Counted from the first letter of the stretch, positions 1-9,762 are shown. The stretch is DNA of 64,000 nucleotides from an uncultured Elusimicrobium sp. (GCA_937891135.1 CALAFB010000048.1:35784-99783); one strand, 5' to 3'. Numbers and translations are program-made. Notes: generated by a model not told the origin, from the sequence alone.

Positions 1-3000
1 GGTGCCATTATGCCGGGGGCGCTCAACAAAGACGAATTCTGGCAAAACATCCAAGCAGGTAAATATTGTATTACCGAAATTCCTTCCTCTTACTGGGACT
101 ATAAACTTTTCTACAGCCCGGACCACAAAGCAGAAGATAAACTTTACTCCAAAATCGGCGGTTTTATTCCGCAAACATTCAAATTTAATTCGTTGCAATA
201 CCGCATCCCGCCGCAAATTGCCAAACAGATGGACACGGTGCAACACTTAGCCATTGAAACCACGCGCATGGCGTTGGAAGATTCGGGCTATGACAAAAAA
301 GCATTTGACCGCAACCGCACCGCGGTGATTATCGGCAACTCCATGGGGGGGATGAAGAACGAAATGTCCAACACGCGTTTAAACCGCCCCTTTATTTATG
401 AAATTTTGAAAAATACTACCGCCTATAAATCGCTTGCTCCGCAAGATGCTCAAAAGATGATTGATGAAATGGATGCGGGCGTGCGCGAAAAATTTACCCC
501 GGTAACCGAAGATTCTATGCCCGGCGAACTGGCCAACGTTATTGCGGGCCGCGTCGCCAATGTGTTTGACGTGCACGGTACCAACTTTACCGTAGATGCG
601 GCATGTGCTACTTCCTTAGCTGCCATTGACCAAGCCGTCAATGGGCTTCGCCTGGGAAATTTTGATATGGCAATTGCCGGCGGTGTGGACCAGATGATGT
701 CTCCGTCTGCCTACATCAAATTCTGCAAAATCGGCGCGCTGTCCGAAACCGGGTCTTACCCGTTTGATGCGCGCGCGAACGGATTTGTCATGGCGGAAGG
801 CGCGGGCATGGTGATTTTAAAACGCTTGTCCGATGCTGTTAAAGACGGGGACCGCGTGTATGCCGTGATTCGCGCCGTAGGGGCTTCGTCCGACGGCAAA
901 GGAAAAGGCATTACCGCACCCAACCCCAAAGGGCAAAAAATTGCCGTAGAAAAAGCCTTTGAACAAGTAGACTATACGCCCGCTGAGGTCGGCCTTATTG
1001 AAGCGCACGGCACCGGCACCCGCGTGGGCGATGCCGTGGAGCTGGCCTCGTTAACCGAAACCTTTGGCCCGTATGCCAAACCCGGTACCATTGGCCTGGG
1101 CAGCGTGAAAAGCCAAATCGGCCACGCCAAAGCGGCTGCCGGAATTGCGGCACTCATCAAAACTTCACTCGCCTTATATAATAAGGTATTGCCGCCGTCT
1201 GTTAATTTTGAAACCCCGAACCCGAACGTGGATTGGGCCACGTGCCCCTTCCGCGTGATTACCAAGGCCGAAGCGTGGCCGGACGGTAAAATCCGCCGCG
1301 CCAACGTGTCTGCCTTTGGGTTTGGCGGCACAAACTTCCACGTCGCCATGGAAGAAATGAACGATACGCTTTTACACAAACCGGCTGCTGCCGTGCAAGC
1401 GGCCGTTACCCCGGCTGCGGCCCCGGTAACACCTGCGGCACAGACCGCGCAAGCAACGGTTACGCAATCTGCGCCTGCTGCTACGGGCCCTTACACTTTG
1501 CATGTACCGGGCGAGAAAATCCAAAGCGACGTACTGACTTTCTCTGCCGCTACGAAAGAACAACTTATGGACGTCTTAGACAAAGCCGCCCTGGCGGTGC
1601 AGTTAGACCCGACGTATTTGCCGAGCATTTCCTACCAAAACCACGTAGCCCCCAAAGGGCATTTTGCCGTAACGATTAACGTGGAGTCGCCGGAAAAACT
1701 CAAAGAGAAAATTGAATTTTTCAAAAAAATTGCTGCCAAGCAAGACGTATGGTCCACGGATTCCTTGCACCTTCGCATGAAGGCCATTTATCCGTTTACG
1801 CCGTCTGAAATTAAACCCAAAGTCTGCTTTATGTTCCCGGGCCAAGGTTCGCAATATGTAGATATGATGAAGGACCTGGCCTCTAAATATAAGGTAGTAC
1901 AAGACACGTTTGACGAGGCCGACCGTTTGCTTACAGGCATTATCGGGCAGACGTTAACCGAAACCTTATGGAGCAAACCCGGCGAAACCAAAGAACAAAT
2001 TGCGGTGCGTGAAGCGGCCATTAAGAAAACCGAAATGACGCAACCCGCTGTGTTAACCGCAGATATTGCCATGATGCGCCTGTTGTCCTCGTTTGGCATC
2101 AAGCCGGACGTAGTAATGGGCCACAGTTTGGGGGAATACGCAGCGGCCGTAGCAGCCGGTATTTTTGATTTTGAAAACGGCTTAAAAGCCGTTTGTACGC
2201 GCGGAAAAGTGATGAGCGAAATCCGCGTAGAAGACAACGGCAAAATGGCCTCTATCGCAGCCCCGGTGGAAAAAGTAGAGCCGGAACTCGCCCGCATTTC
2301 GGGCTATGTAGCCGTCGCCAATAAAAACTGCCCCACGCAGACGGTCATTGCCGGGGCCAGTAAGTCTATTGACGATGCGATTGCTTTATTTACCGCCATG
2401 GGTATCCAGGCGGTGCAAATCCCGGTATCCCATGCGTTCCACTCAGCGATTGTACGCCCGGCTATGCCGCAGTACCGTGCGTTCTTAGATACGCTTACGT
2501 TCCACGCGCCTAAGATGCCGATTACCACCAACGTAACGGCGGAGTTTTATCCGTCAGATACGGAACAGATTAAAGATTTAATGGTAACGCAGATTTCACA
2601 CTCGGTAGAGTGGATTAAGCAATTAAAAACCACCTATGATTCCGGCGTGCGGCTGTTTGTGGAATGTGGCCCCAAGCGTGTACTTTCAGCCTTAGCCACC
2701 AGTACTTTAGCCGATAAAAAGGATATTAAGGTAGTGGCATCCAACCACCCCAAAAAGGGCGGCATTGTGGAATTTAACGATTTGTTTGCCAACTTTATTT
2801 CTTCCGGCATCCATGTAGATTGGACCGGAACCGACGTCTATGGCAACCATGCTACCTATAACCCGGCGTTTGTAAACTGGGTAAAACAAAATGCCCCGGC
2901 GCACATGCAAGCCGCGGGCAGCACCCCGGCAGCGGGCGCACAAGCAAATAATTTAACAGATGAGGAAGAAGAACTGATGAAAAAATCCATTGTAATTAGC

Positions 3001-6000
3001 GGTATTGCCGCTGGCGGTCCCGGCAGCTGGGATAAAATTTTCCGGGACGGTGTATTAGATGAAATTCTGTCCGGGCGCAATATGATTGAGCCCGTCAGTA
3101 GCGACATTCAACAAAAACAAATTGATAAACACGTAGAATTTGTCATTAAATCCAAAGACGGCAACCACCGTTTTGAACGCTTAACCTCGGCTGCCCAGGC
3201 CATTAAACTCTCGGCCCGCGGTGGTGCGTTTGACCTGGAAAAAGAATTTGGCCTGCCCGCCAAATGGGTGCGTTCTATGGACCGCTCTTTCCAACTGGCT
3301 ATTGCCGCCGGTATGTTAGCGTTAAAAGACGCGGGCATTCCGCTGGTACTGTATTATAAACCCACTTCTACGGGCGGTTATCTGCCGGACCGCTGGGGGT
3401 TGCCGGCGGATATGATTGACGAAACCGGCGTGATTTTTACGTCTGCTTTCCCGGTTGCCAACAGTATGATGGGGGATTTAACCAAGCGCGTGGAAGGGCT
3501 CTTAAATAACAAGACCGCCCAAGAAGTGCGCGCGTTCTGCGACAAATTTATTGCCCAAATTGCCGACCCGGCCCTCAAAGCCGAAATGGAAGCCTGGTAT
3601 CAGCAAAACTTCAAAGAAAAAGAAGTAGAACCGCAGGCGTTTACCTCTGAATTTATTTTGAAAACGATTATTATTGCCCATTCGCACTTCTGCCAATGGA
3701 TTCGCGCCCGCGGCCCGGCGACGGCTATGAGTGCGGCCTGTGCGTCCACCGCGCAAGCCATTTCTATCGCGCAGGACTGGATTAAACTCGGCCGCTGTAA
3801 ACGCGTGATTGTCATTAGTGCCGATGATATTACCAACGACAACGTCAGCGAATGGATTTTGACGGCCTTCCTAGCCAGCGGGGCTGCTACCACCGAGGCG
3901 GATGTAACCAAAGCGGCTTTGCCGTTTGACCGCCGCCGCAACGGAATGATTGTAGGGATGGGGGCGGTTTCTTTAATTGTAGAGGACGAAGCCGAAGTAC
4001 AAAAACGCGGGATGAAACCGCTTGCTAAACTCTTAGCCACCGAAATTGCCAACAGCGGTTTCCACGTAACGCGTTTAGATGTGGGCCACGTGGCCAGCGT
4101 GATGGACCGCTTAGTTTCTACCGCAGAAAAGAACTATGGCCTAAACCGCAGCGATATTGCCAAACAACTCGTTTTCATTTCGCACGAAACATATACCCCG
4201 GCGCGCGGCGGTTCTGCCAGTGCCGAAGCGTATGCGCTTAAATCCACGTTTGGCAAAGACGTCAGCAGCGTAATTGTCAGCAACACCAAAGGTTTTACGG
4301 GGCACTCCATGGGAGCCGGCTTGGAAGATGCGATTGCCGTGCGGTGCTTAAATACCGGGCTTGTGCCGCCAATTGCTAACTTCAAAGAGGCCGACCCGGA
4401 ACTGGAAGGCATTACGCTTAGCAAAGGCGGACACTACAACTTTAAATATGCCTTGCGTTTAGCCGCCGGATTTGGCAGCCAATTAGGGATGACCCTTTTA
4501 GAAAAAGCCTGGCAAGAAGGCGAACCGCGCATTAGCGACAACGCCGCCCATGATGCGTGGCTCAAACAAATTTCGGGCCAACAAACCCCGGTTTTAGAAG
4601 TGGTACAAAATACGCTTCGTATTAAAGACAACTATCAACACGGCGTCAAACCCGCGCTTATCATGGAAGGCTCGCAAGCGTTTGTAGATAAAGTAAACAC
4701 CATTCATACAACGGCTGCTACACAGGCCGCTGCTCCGGTAACTCCGGCTGCCCCGGCTCCGGTAGCGGTACCTGTCAAAGCGTTGGATGAAGCCACGGTT
4801 ACCAAAGAAATTGTCCAAATGGTTTCTGAAAAGACAGGATATCCGGAAGATATGCTGGAATTAGACCTAGATATGGAAGCGGACCTCGGCATTGATACCG
4901 TCAAACAAGCGGAACTCTTTGCCGGGATGCGCGAGCATTACGGGATTGCCCAACAAGACGGGATTCAGTTAAAAGATTATCCGACGATTCGCCATTGTAT
5001 TAAGTTTGTGCTCGCCAATGCGGGCAAACCTGCGGCGGACGTTCCGTCCACGGGAAATGCGGCTCCTGTAGAAGCCGCGCCTGTTGCGCCTGTTGCAACG
5101 CCGGTTCCAACGGTAGAAACACCTGTCATGCCTGCCGCGCAGCCGGAAGCCAAGCCCGAAGTTAAACCTTTTGAACCGAGCCACGCCTTGCCGGAACATA
5201 AACTCGTGCCGCAGCCGGACCATGTAGTAGCCGAGCATATTGATGCGCCGAAGGCCGACGCGCTCATTACAAACCCGACGGCTCCGATTGAAGCGCACTA
5301 TTCGCTGGCAGAACGGCCGGAACGCGAAGGTTACCAGGGCGAACATTGCCACGAAAAGAAACTTCGCTACGTTACCACCGTCGCGGACGCGCCTTTAACC
5401 CAGCGCGCGAATCGCCGTCTGTCCAAAGACCGCACGGTGCTTATTTTTGCCGATAATTCCCAACTCATTAAAGCCTATCAGGAAGAATGTAAAGAATTAG
5501 GCGTGCCGTACCATGTGTTTACCACGCTCAAAACGCGCAGCAAAAACACCACGATTATGAACTGGGAATCGTACGAAGAAACCGAAGCTGCTTTGAAGGC
5601 CTACGCCGCCGAGGACCCGAATATCCAAGGGATTATTTACCTCTTAGGGGCTACGGTCAAAAAGTTTGACAAAAAAGCCAGCCCGCATAACGAACTGACC
5701 AAATACGTAATGCCGCTATTTATTGCGCTGCGTGTATTTGAAAAGGGGCTTGCCAACCGCCAAGACAGCGATACTTTCTTTGCCGTCAATACGAAAATTG
5801 ACGGGAACTTTGGTTATTATACCAAAGAAGAATTTAACCCGATTGTCGGCGCGCTTACCGGCGGTACCACCTGCTACCGTAAAGACGTGTACGAACGCAC
5901 CGGGGCTATCAGTAAGTTGATGGACTTTGAACCTACCGCCACGCCGGATGAAATGGCGCAAAAGACGATGGACGAAGTCTTGCACGGGGATATGCGCTTA

Positions 6001-7953
6001 ATGGTGGGTACGCGCGAAGGCGTGCGCTCTACCATTCTGTCGTTGCCCACCCGGTTGGACCGCCGCGTCAAACACTTTGACCTCGCGGGTAAGACGATTA
6101 TCTTTACGGGCTGCGGCCGCGGGATTGGGGCGATGCTCTCCCAAAAAATTGCCGCCCAGTACCACAGCAAAATTATCATCTTAGATATTATTGAGCTGCA
6201 AGAAAAAACACCGCTTTGGGCCACGATGAACGAAGCGGAACTGGCAGCTCTCAAAAAACAAATCTGGGAAGATTTGAAAGCCGACCCGACCCAGAAAGCC
6301 ACGCCGGTGCTCTTAGAACGTGCATTTGGGCGCGTGAAGGATTCCATTACGCTCTACAATAATATGCAAAAACTGCGCGAGCTGGGCAGCGAAGTAGAAT
6401 ACTATCATTGTGACGTGTTAAACGGCTCTATGGTCAAAGAAGTCTGCACCAAAATCAAAGCCAAAAACGGACGGGTGCACGGTCTTATCCACTTTGCCGG
6501 GTTGGAACGCTCCAAACTTATTTACGATAAAGACCCGGCCGAGTATTACCGTATCTTTGACGTAAAAGCCAGCAGCTTTGGCAGTTTCCTCGCCAACAAC
6601 ATCGTGCGCGATGACGGCTTCTTTGCCTTTGCTTCGTCTATTGCCGGTAAGTATGGCAACTTAGGCCAAAGCGATTACGCGAGTGCGAACGATTATTTAG
6701 CTAAGTCTGCCCTTTCGTTATCCAACCAGGGCTACCGCGCCATTAGTATTGCGATGAGTGCCTACAAAAATGTAGGGATGGGTGTGCGCGCCGGGGTGGA
6801 AACGTTCCTGCGCTCCAACGGGGTGGACTTTGTAGACCCCGAGGACGGTATGCAAATTTTCTTAGATGAAATTGTATACGGTCAAGTGCCGGAAATTGTG
6901 CTGACGGGTTCCTTAGGCCGTTTAGACTGGGACCATCAGTTGAAATTTGATTGGGACGAAATCGGCTCCGCGGCCGATTTCGCCGCCAACGGTTCTAACG
7001 GAAATACGCCCACCGGCGGCACCGGTTCGTCCGGCGTGGCGGCTGCACCGAAAGCGGCGGCACCGAACGCCGCTGCGCCCGTTGTTGGGCCGGATGCTTC
7101 CAAAGCGACGCACTTTTTAGGTGCTGTTAAAACCATGGAACCGAACCGGCAAATCCACGTAGAAAAAGAATTTAACCTAACCTCGGACCCGTACCTCGCC
7201 GACCACGCCATTGAAGGCACGCCGTATGTGCCGGGTGTGATGGGGATTGAGACGTTTTTTGAAGTGTCCACCGCGCTTACCGGGGAAGTAACCCGCGCCC
7301 TTAAAGACGTGCATTTCTACTTGCCGATTAAACTCTTACGCAACCGCCCACAAGCGGTGCGCGTGATTGGCAAAGCCGTGGGGGCAGACGTATCTATGGA
7401 AATTGAGAGCGATTTTATCAACAGTAAAGGCGTGAAAATGGGCAACACCCGCCGCCATTTTACAGCGCATAAATTAACTGATTTTACGTCCACGTGGGAC
7501 CAAGTAAAAGCGGCTGCCATGGTGGGTTTAGAAAGCCCCTTGCAAGTTACCCCGGCCGAGATTTACCGCAAGTATTTCCACGGTCCGTCCTTCCAGGTAT
7601 TAGGCGGTATTGTGCGTGTGAATGACAAAGAATCCTTAGCCCTTTACAACACCACGCCTGCCCCCCAATGGACCGACGGCCCGCGCACCTTGTTAGCGAA
7701 CCCCATGCTTATTGAAGCCGCGTTCCAATGCTGCGGGTTTCAGGATATGTCGGTAGCGCACAAAATGACATTGCCGGACGGGATTGCCGAAGTAGCGGTG
7801 CTGAACAATCAGCTGCCGCCGGCGCGGCTGTACCTCTATGGCGTGAATAAAGGAACAACTGCCGACGGTAAAACCTTGCACGACGCATATGTGTATGACG
7901 CACAAGGCAACGTGTGGGTGGAAATCCACGGCTACCAAGCCATTGGGCAATAA
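1..7953 (+). CDS. PfaA-like iterative type I polyketide/fatty acid synthase (5' end outside window)
   Basis: Multidomain megasynthase; the frame is open at nt 1 (GAIMPGALNKDEFW is the usual KS start region), so only the first residues are missing and the ATG at nt 10 is not the start. Domains in order: ketosynthase (Cys codon nt 604, His nt 1006 in HGTGT, His nt 1123); malonyl/acyl transferase (GHSLG Ser nt 2125); second ketosynthase-like domain that keeps Cys (nt 3739) and two His (nt 4183, 4303), with HETYT in place of HGTGT; one ACP; ketoreductase (Rossmann motif near nt 6106, Tyr nt 6676, YxxxN); C-terminal hotdog dehydratase (His nt 7204). Ala/Pro linkers separate domains. The ACP attachment position reads GIDT (Thr, nt 4897) rather than Ser. 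No thioesterase or enoyl reductase is seen. Architecture resembles PUFA synthase PfaA; the product is unknown. The stop overlaps the PPTase start. Confidence 0.9.
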   Translation, partial: GAIMPGALNKDEFWQNIQAGKYCITEIPSSYWDYKLFYSPDHKAEDKLYSKIGGFIPQTFKFNSLQYRIPPQIAKQMDTVQHLAIETTRMALEDSGYDKKAFDRNRTAVIIGNSMGGMKNEMSNTRLNRPFIYEILKNTTAYKSLAPQDAQKMIDEMDAGVREKFTPVTEDSMPGELANVIAGRVANVFDVHGTNFTVDAACATSLAAIDQAVNGLRLGNFDMAIAGGVDQMMSPSAYIKFCKIGALSETGSYPFDARANGFVMAEGAGMVILKRLSDAVKDGDRVYAVIRAVGASSDGKGKGITAPNPKGQKIAVEKAFEQVDYTPAEVGLIEAHGTGTRVGDAVELASLTETFGPYAKPGTIGLGSVKSQIGHAKAAAGIAALIKTSLALYNKVLPPSVNFETPNPNVDWATCPFRVITKAEAWPDGKIRRANVSAFGFGGTNFHVAMEEMNDTLLHKPAAAVQAAVTPAAAPVTPAAQTAQATVTQSAPAATGPYTLHVPGEKIQSDVLTFSAATKEQLMDVLDKAALAVQLDPTYLPSISYQNHVAPKGHFAVTINVESPEKLKEKIEFFKKIAAKQDVWSTDSLHLRMKAIYPFTPSEIKPKVCFMFPGQGSQYVDMMKDLASKYKVVQDTFDEADRLLTGIIGQTLTETLWSKPGETKEQIAVREAAIKKTEMTQPAVLTADIAMMRLLSSFGIKPDVVMGHSLGEYAAAVAAGIFDFENGLKAVCTRGKVMSEIRVEDNGKMASIAAPVEKVEPELARISGYVAVANKNCPTQTVIAGASKSIDDAIALFTAMGIQAVQIPVSHAFHSAIVRPAMPQYRAFLDTLTFHAPKMPITTNVTAEFYPSDTEQIKDLMVTQISHSVEWIKQLKTTYDSGVRLFVECGPKRVLSALATSTLADKKDIKVVASNHPKKGGIVEFNDLFANFISSGIHVDWTGTDVYGNHATYNPAFVNWVKQNAPAHMQAAGSTPAAGAQANNLTDEEEELMKKSIVISGIAAGGPGSWDKIFRDGVLDEILSGRNMIEPVSSDIQQKQIDKHVEFVIKSKDGNHRFERLTSAAQAIKLSARGGAFDLEKEFGLPAKWVRSMDRSFQLAIAAGMLALKDAGIPLVLYYKPTSTGGYLPDRWGLPADMIDETGVIFTSAFPVANSMMGDLTKRVEGLLNNKTAQEVRAFCDKFIAQIADPALKAEMEAWYQQNFKEKEVEPQAFTSEFILKTIIIAHSHFCQWIRARGPATAMSAACASTAQAISIAQDWIKLGRCKRVIVISADDITNDNVSEWILTAFLASGAATTEADVTKAALPFDRRRNGMIVGMGAVSLIVEDEAEVQKRGMKPLAKLLATEIANSGFHVTRLDVGHVASVMDRLVSTAEKNYGLNRSDIAKQLVFISHETYTPARGGSASAEAYALKSTFGKDVSSVIVSNTKGFTGHSMGAGLEDAIAVRCLNTGLVPPIANFKEADPELEGITLSKGGHYNFKYALRLAAGFGSQLGMTLLEKAWQEGEPRISDNAAHDAWLKQISGQQTPVLEVVQNTLRIKDNYQHGVKPALIMEGSQAFVDKVNTIHTTAATQAAAPVTPAAPAPVAVPVKALDEATVTKEIVQMVSEKTGYPEDMLELDLDMEADLGIDTVKQAELFAGMREHYGIAQQDGIQLKDYPTIRHCIKFVLANAGKPAADVPSTGNAAPVEAAPVAPVATPVPTVETPVMPAAQPEAKPEVKPFEPSHALPEHKLVPQPDHVVAEHIDAPKADALITNPTAPIEAHYSLAERPEREGYQGEHCHEKKLRYVTTVADAPLTQRANRRLSKDRTVLIFADNSQLIKAYQEECKELGVPYHVFTTLKTRSKNTTIMNWESYEETEAALKAYAAEDPNIQGIIYLLGATVKKFDKKASPHNELTKYVMPLFIALRVFEKGLANRQDSDTFFAVNTKIDGNFGYYTKEEFNPIVGALTGGTTCYRKDVYERTGAISKLMDFEPTATPDEMAQKTMDEVLHGDMRLMVGTREGVRSTILSLPTRLDRRVKHFDLAGKTIIFTGCGRGIGAMLSQKIAAQYHSKIIILDIIELQEKTPLWATMNEAELAALKKQIWEDLKADPTQKATPVLLERAFGRVKDSITLYNNMQKLRELGSEVEYYHCDVLNGSMVKEVCTKIKAKNGRVHGLIHFAGLERSKLIYDKDPAEYYRIFDVKASSFGSFLANNIVRDDGFFAFASSIAGKYGNLGQSDYASANDYLAKSALSLSNQGYRAISIAMSAYKNVGMGVRAGVETFLRSNGVDFVDPEDGMQIFLDEIVYGQVPEIVLTGSLGRLDWDHQLKFDWDEIGSAADFAANGSNGNTPTGGTGSSGVAAAPKAAAPNAAAPVVGPDASKATHFLGAVKTMEPNRQIHVEKEFNLTSDPYLADHAIEGTPYVPGVMGIETFFEVSTALTGEVTRALKDVHFYLPIKLLRNRPQAVRVIGKAVGADVSMEIESDFINSKGVKMGNTRRHFTAHKLTDFTSTWDQVKAAAMVGLESPLQVTPAEIYRKYFHGPSFQVLGGIVRVNDKESLALYNTTPAPQWTDGPRTLLANPMLIEAAFQCCGFQDMSVAHKMTLPDGIAEVAVLNNQLPPARLYLYGVNKGTTADGKTLHDAYVYDAQGNVWVEIHGYQAIGQ

Positions 7954-8582
7954 TGGCCTATCACATAGAAGTAGTTGATTTAAACCACCTGCCCCCGGCC
8001 GACACGGTACTGAGCGAAGCGGAACGCGCGTTTTATCAGACGCTTAAACTTCCTAAACGCCAAACCGAATGGCTTGGGGGCCGGTTGGCGTTAAAGAAAC
8101 TGCTGTGTGCGTATGCGGGCGGCGCGTTAACGGATTATACGATTTTAGCCCCCGGTGGTGTAGGCAAGCCCTCTGTTACACAGGGGGAAAATGCAGTTCC
8201 TATCCCTTTTAGCCTTACCCACAGTAACGGCTTTGCGGCGGCGGTGCTTGCACCCCAGGCGTGTTCTATCGGGATTGATTTAGAGAAAATTGCCCCGCGT
8301 ATTAAAGCCTGGTCTGCTGATTTTTTTCACCCTTCCGAACTTGCCGCGGGCGAACCGTCCGACGATTTTTTAACCCAATTATGGACCCAAAAAGAAGCAC
8401 TCGTAAAACTCTTGGGCAGCGGGCTCACCGTGAACAGTTTTGACATCCGCGTAGTGGGGGGAGTGCCGCAATTTTTCGGCCGCGCGCTGGCAATTTATAA
8501 CGCGTTGGGGGCCCCTTCCCTTACGCTGGAAACGCTTACTTTGCTGCCTGGTTTTTGCTGCAGCGTGGCCGTGGGAGCATAA
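7953..8582 (+). CDS. 4'-phosphopantetheinyl transferase, Sfp/AcpT-like
   Basis: A 209-residue Sfp-type PPTase that would transfer phosphopantetheine from CoA to a carrier protein. The diagnostic magnesium-binding motif GIDLE and the downstream WTQKEALVK motif are both present, with the family's usual length and order. The ATG at 7953 shares the A of the synthase stop codon (TAATG), so translation is coupled and the natural partner is the megasynthase ACP just upstream. An in-frame upstream start at 7914 exists but would overlap the synthase by 40 nt and lacks the coupling signal. Family assignment is firm; its carrier substrate is inferred from context. Confidence 0.9.
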   Translation: MAYHIEVVDLNHLPPADTVLSEAERAFYQTLKLPKRQTEWLGGRLALKKLLCAYAGGALTDYTILAPGGVGKPSVTQGENAVPIPFSLTHSNGFAAAVLAPQACSIGIDLEKIAPRIKAWSADFFHPSELAAGEPSDDFLTQLWTQKEALVKLLGSGLTVNSFDIRVVGGVPQFFGRALAIYNALGAPSLTLETLTLLPGFCCSVAVGA

Positions 8583-8588
8583 CCGCCA

Positions 8589-8654
8589 CTAATCGCGAGT
8601 AAATAACCTCTCTACATCGTTTATAATCCCGGGCCGCCGCAAAGGACCGGACAT
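8589..8654 (-). CDS. possible 21-residue small protein
   Basis: Not recognised. A short reading frame beginning MSGPLRRPGIINDVERL and ending TRD, with an AAAGGA ribosome site five bases before its ATG. It lies about 15 nt downstream of a near-consensus leftward promoter (8676-8704) and ends just beyond the PPTase stop. It could be a leader peptide, a true small protein, or a remnant of a gene lost from this spot. The call rests only on the promoter and ribosome-site placement. Confidence 0.3.
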   Translation of the reverse strand: MSGPLRRPGIINDVERLFTRD

Positions 8655-8675
8655 CGTTTCCTTTTCACGCTAACA

Positions 8676-8704
8676 ATACTAGCATATTTTGCGGAATTTG
8701 TCAA
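8676..8704 (-). promoter_or_regulatory. strong sigma-70 promoter, leftward
   Basis: On the minus strand: TTGACA, 17-bp spacer, TAGTAT, with TGC making an extended -10. It is among the best promoters in the window and reads toward the PPTase 3' end in antisense, where no sizeable gene lies on that strand. Confidence 0.65.
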
Positions 8705-9058
8705 CCCCTTTTTGGGAAAAATAAAATGTGTCCTGTGCCGGCGCAGGTGGCACAGTAAATATATATATTATCACTAACACTATCACTATCACATTCACTA
8801 TCACTATGCTTAGCGGTGTTTGCGCGCGGTGTAATGTGCGGCGGTAAGCATTTGTTTGTTTGAGAGAAAATATAGGTACTGCGACTATGTGGCGCAGTAA
8901 ATATATATTTTTTTGTTTTAGTTTTTGTTTTGCTTCTTGTTTTTGTTTTATATTCTTGTTTTGATTGGTTATTCCGGGGCGGTATTACCATTCCGGTAGT
9001 ACCGTGGTATGGACGTAAAAGTATTTTTTGGGTGTCTTTATATTCCTTATTACAAGTC
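8705..9058. repeat. non-coding AT-rich stretch with direct repeats and simple-sequence tracts
   Basis: No gene is visible in this stretch. GTGGCRCAGTAAATATATAT occurs at 8747-8766 and again at 8889-8908 with one mismatch. Between them lies a TCACTA-type microsatellite (about 8769-8808). T/G-rich TTTTGTTT runs occupy 8910-8967, and a small nested hairpin (TACCA...TGGTA around CGGT-AGT-ACCG) sits at 8987-9010. The minus-strand open frame here encodes only KTKTK-type low-complexity sequence and is not a gene. Confidence 0.6.
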
Positions 9059-9086
9059 TTGACGCGTTTTTTTTTTTTGCTACCCT
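9059..9086 (+). promoter_or_regulatory. pilin promoter with T12 spacer tract
   Basis: TTGACG, a 16-bp spacer consisting of CG, twelve T and GC, then TACCCT. The layout is the same as the promoter of the pilin at 58336. The leader that follows contains a GAGGC/GCCTC hairpin near 9093-9118. Confidence 0.55.
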
Positions 9087-9179
9087 GAAATTAGAGGCAC
9101 AGACTTAGGTTTGGCCTCGCACATTAACAGGCCTGTAATGCCCCCGGTTGTTTAGGAGCACAGCAGGGTAGGAGAAAAG

Positions 9180-9677
9180 ATGAAAAAAATAAAAGAGGGT
9201 TTCACCCTCATTGAGTTGTTAGTCGTTGTCTTAATCATTGGCATATTGGCGGCGGTGGCCTTGCCGCAATACCAAAAAACCGTAGAAAAAGCCCGTTGGA
9301 CAGAGTGGATTTTAGCCATGAAAGGCGCAGAACAAGATGCACATCTGGCCTTTTTGGAGGGGGTCTTTCCTGAAGATGGGGAGGATGATTATGAAATTTG
9401 TGAAAATTTTAAATCTCTTAAAGGCACCCCCTGGCAATCCGCTGCAGAAGATTGCAATTCAGAAGATATATATTTAGATACTCGCTTAGGCGAGGGACCA
9501 TGGGCGGCTAATGTAGAAGTCCGGTTTTATCCGAATAAACCGACAGAAATTACAGCAATTTATCCACGAAATTCATCCGGTAATTCTAATCAAGCATTTT
9601 TTTGTGAACAGGTTATCCGGGCTTTTGGAGAAAGTGCATTGGATAGTTTCGTTAAAAGAGACTGTGGCCTGGAATAA
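9180..9677 (+). CDS. type IV pilin-like protein (prepilin)
   Basis: A 165-residue prepilin. The short basic leader MKKIKEG is followed by FTLIELLVVVLIIGILAAVALPQYQK, giving a class III signal (G|F cleavage with Glu at mature position 5) and the hydrophobic N-terminal helix. Prepilin peptidase would cut after Gly7; the mature protein would be assembled in the inner membrane into a type IV pilus or type II pseudopilus. The C-terminal part is acidic and has four Cys that could form disulfides. GGAGA lies upstream of the ATG. No pilus assembly genes are nearby. The other pilins in the window share the N-terminal helix but not the C-terminal part, as in families of variable minor pilins. Confidence 0.9.
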   Translation: MKKIKEGFTLIELLVVVLIIGILAAVALPQYQKTVEKARWTEWILAMKGAEQDAHLAFLEGVFPEDGEDDYEICENFKSLKGTPWQSAAEDCNSEDIYLDTRLGEGPWAANVEVRFYPNKPTEITAIYPRNSSGNSNQAFFCEQVIRAFGESALDSFVKRDCGLE

Positions 9678-9727
9678 CTAAAATGTGCCAGAATTTCCCG
9701 GGTGTGAAATCCGGTAAATTTTTTTTA

Positions 9728-9762
9728 GGCGGGGGGGGATTTATCTTCCCGCCTTTTCTTTT
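9728..9762 (+). terminator. intrinsic terminator after pilin
   Basis: GGCGGG...CCCGCC stem followed by TTTTCTTTTT, downstream of the pilin stop. Confidence 0.7.

Noticed and set aside
972..7271. Many minus-strand and shifted open frames of 60-170 codons inside the megasynthase gene
   Set aside because: They mirror the codon pattern of the coding strand, have no ribosome sites or recognisable domains, and the plus-strand frame is an unambiguous synthase.
8701..8991. Minus-strand 96-codon open frame
   Set aside because: It encodes KTKTRSKTKTKTK-type low complexity from simple DNA repeats, with no ribosome site.
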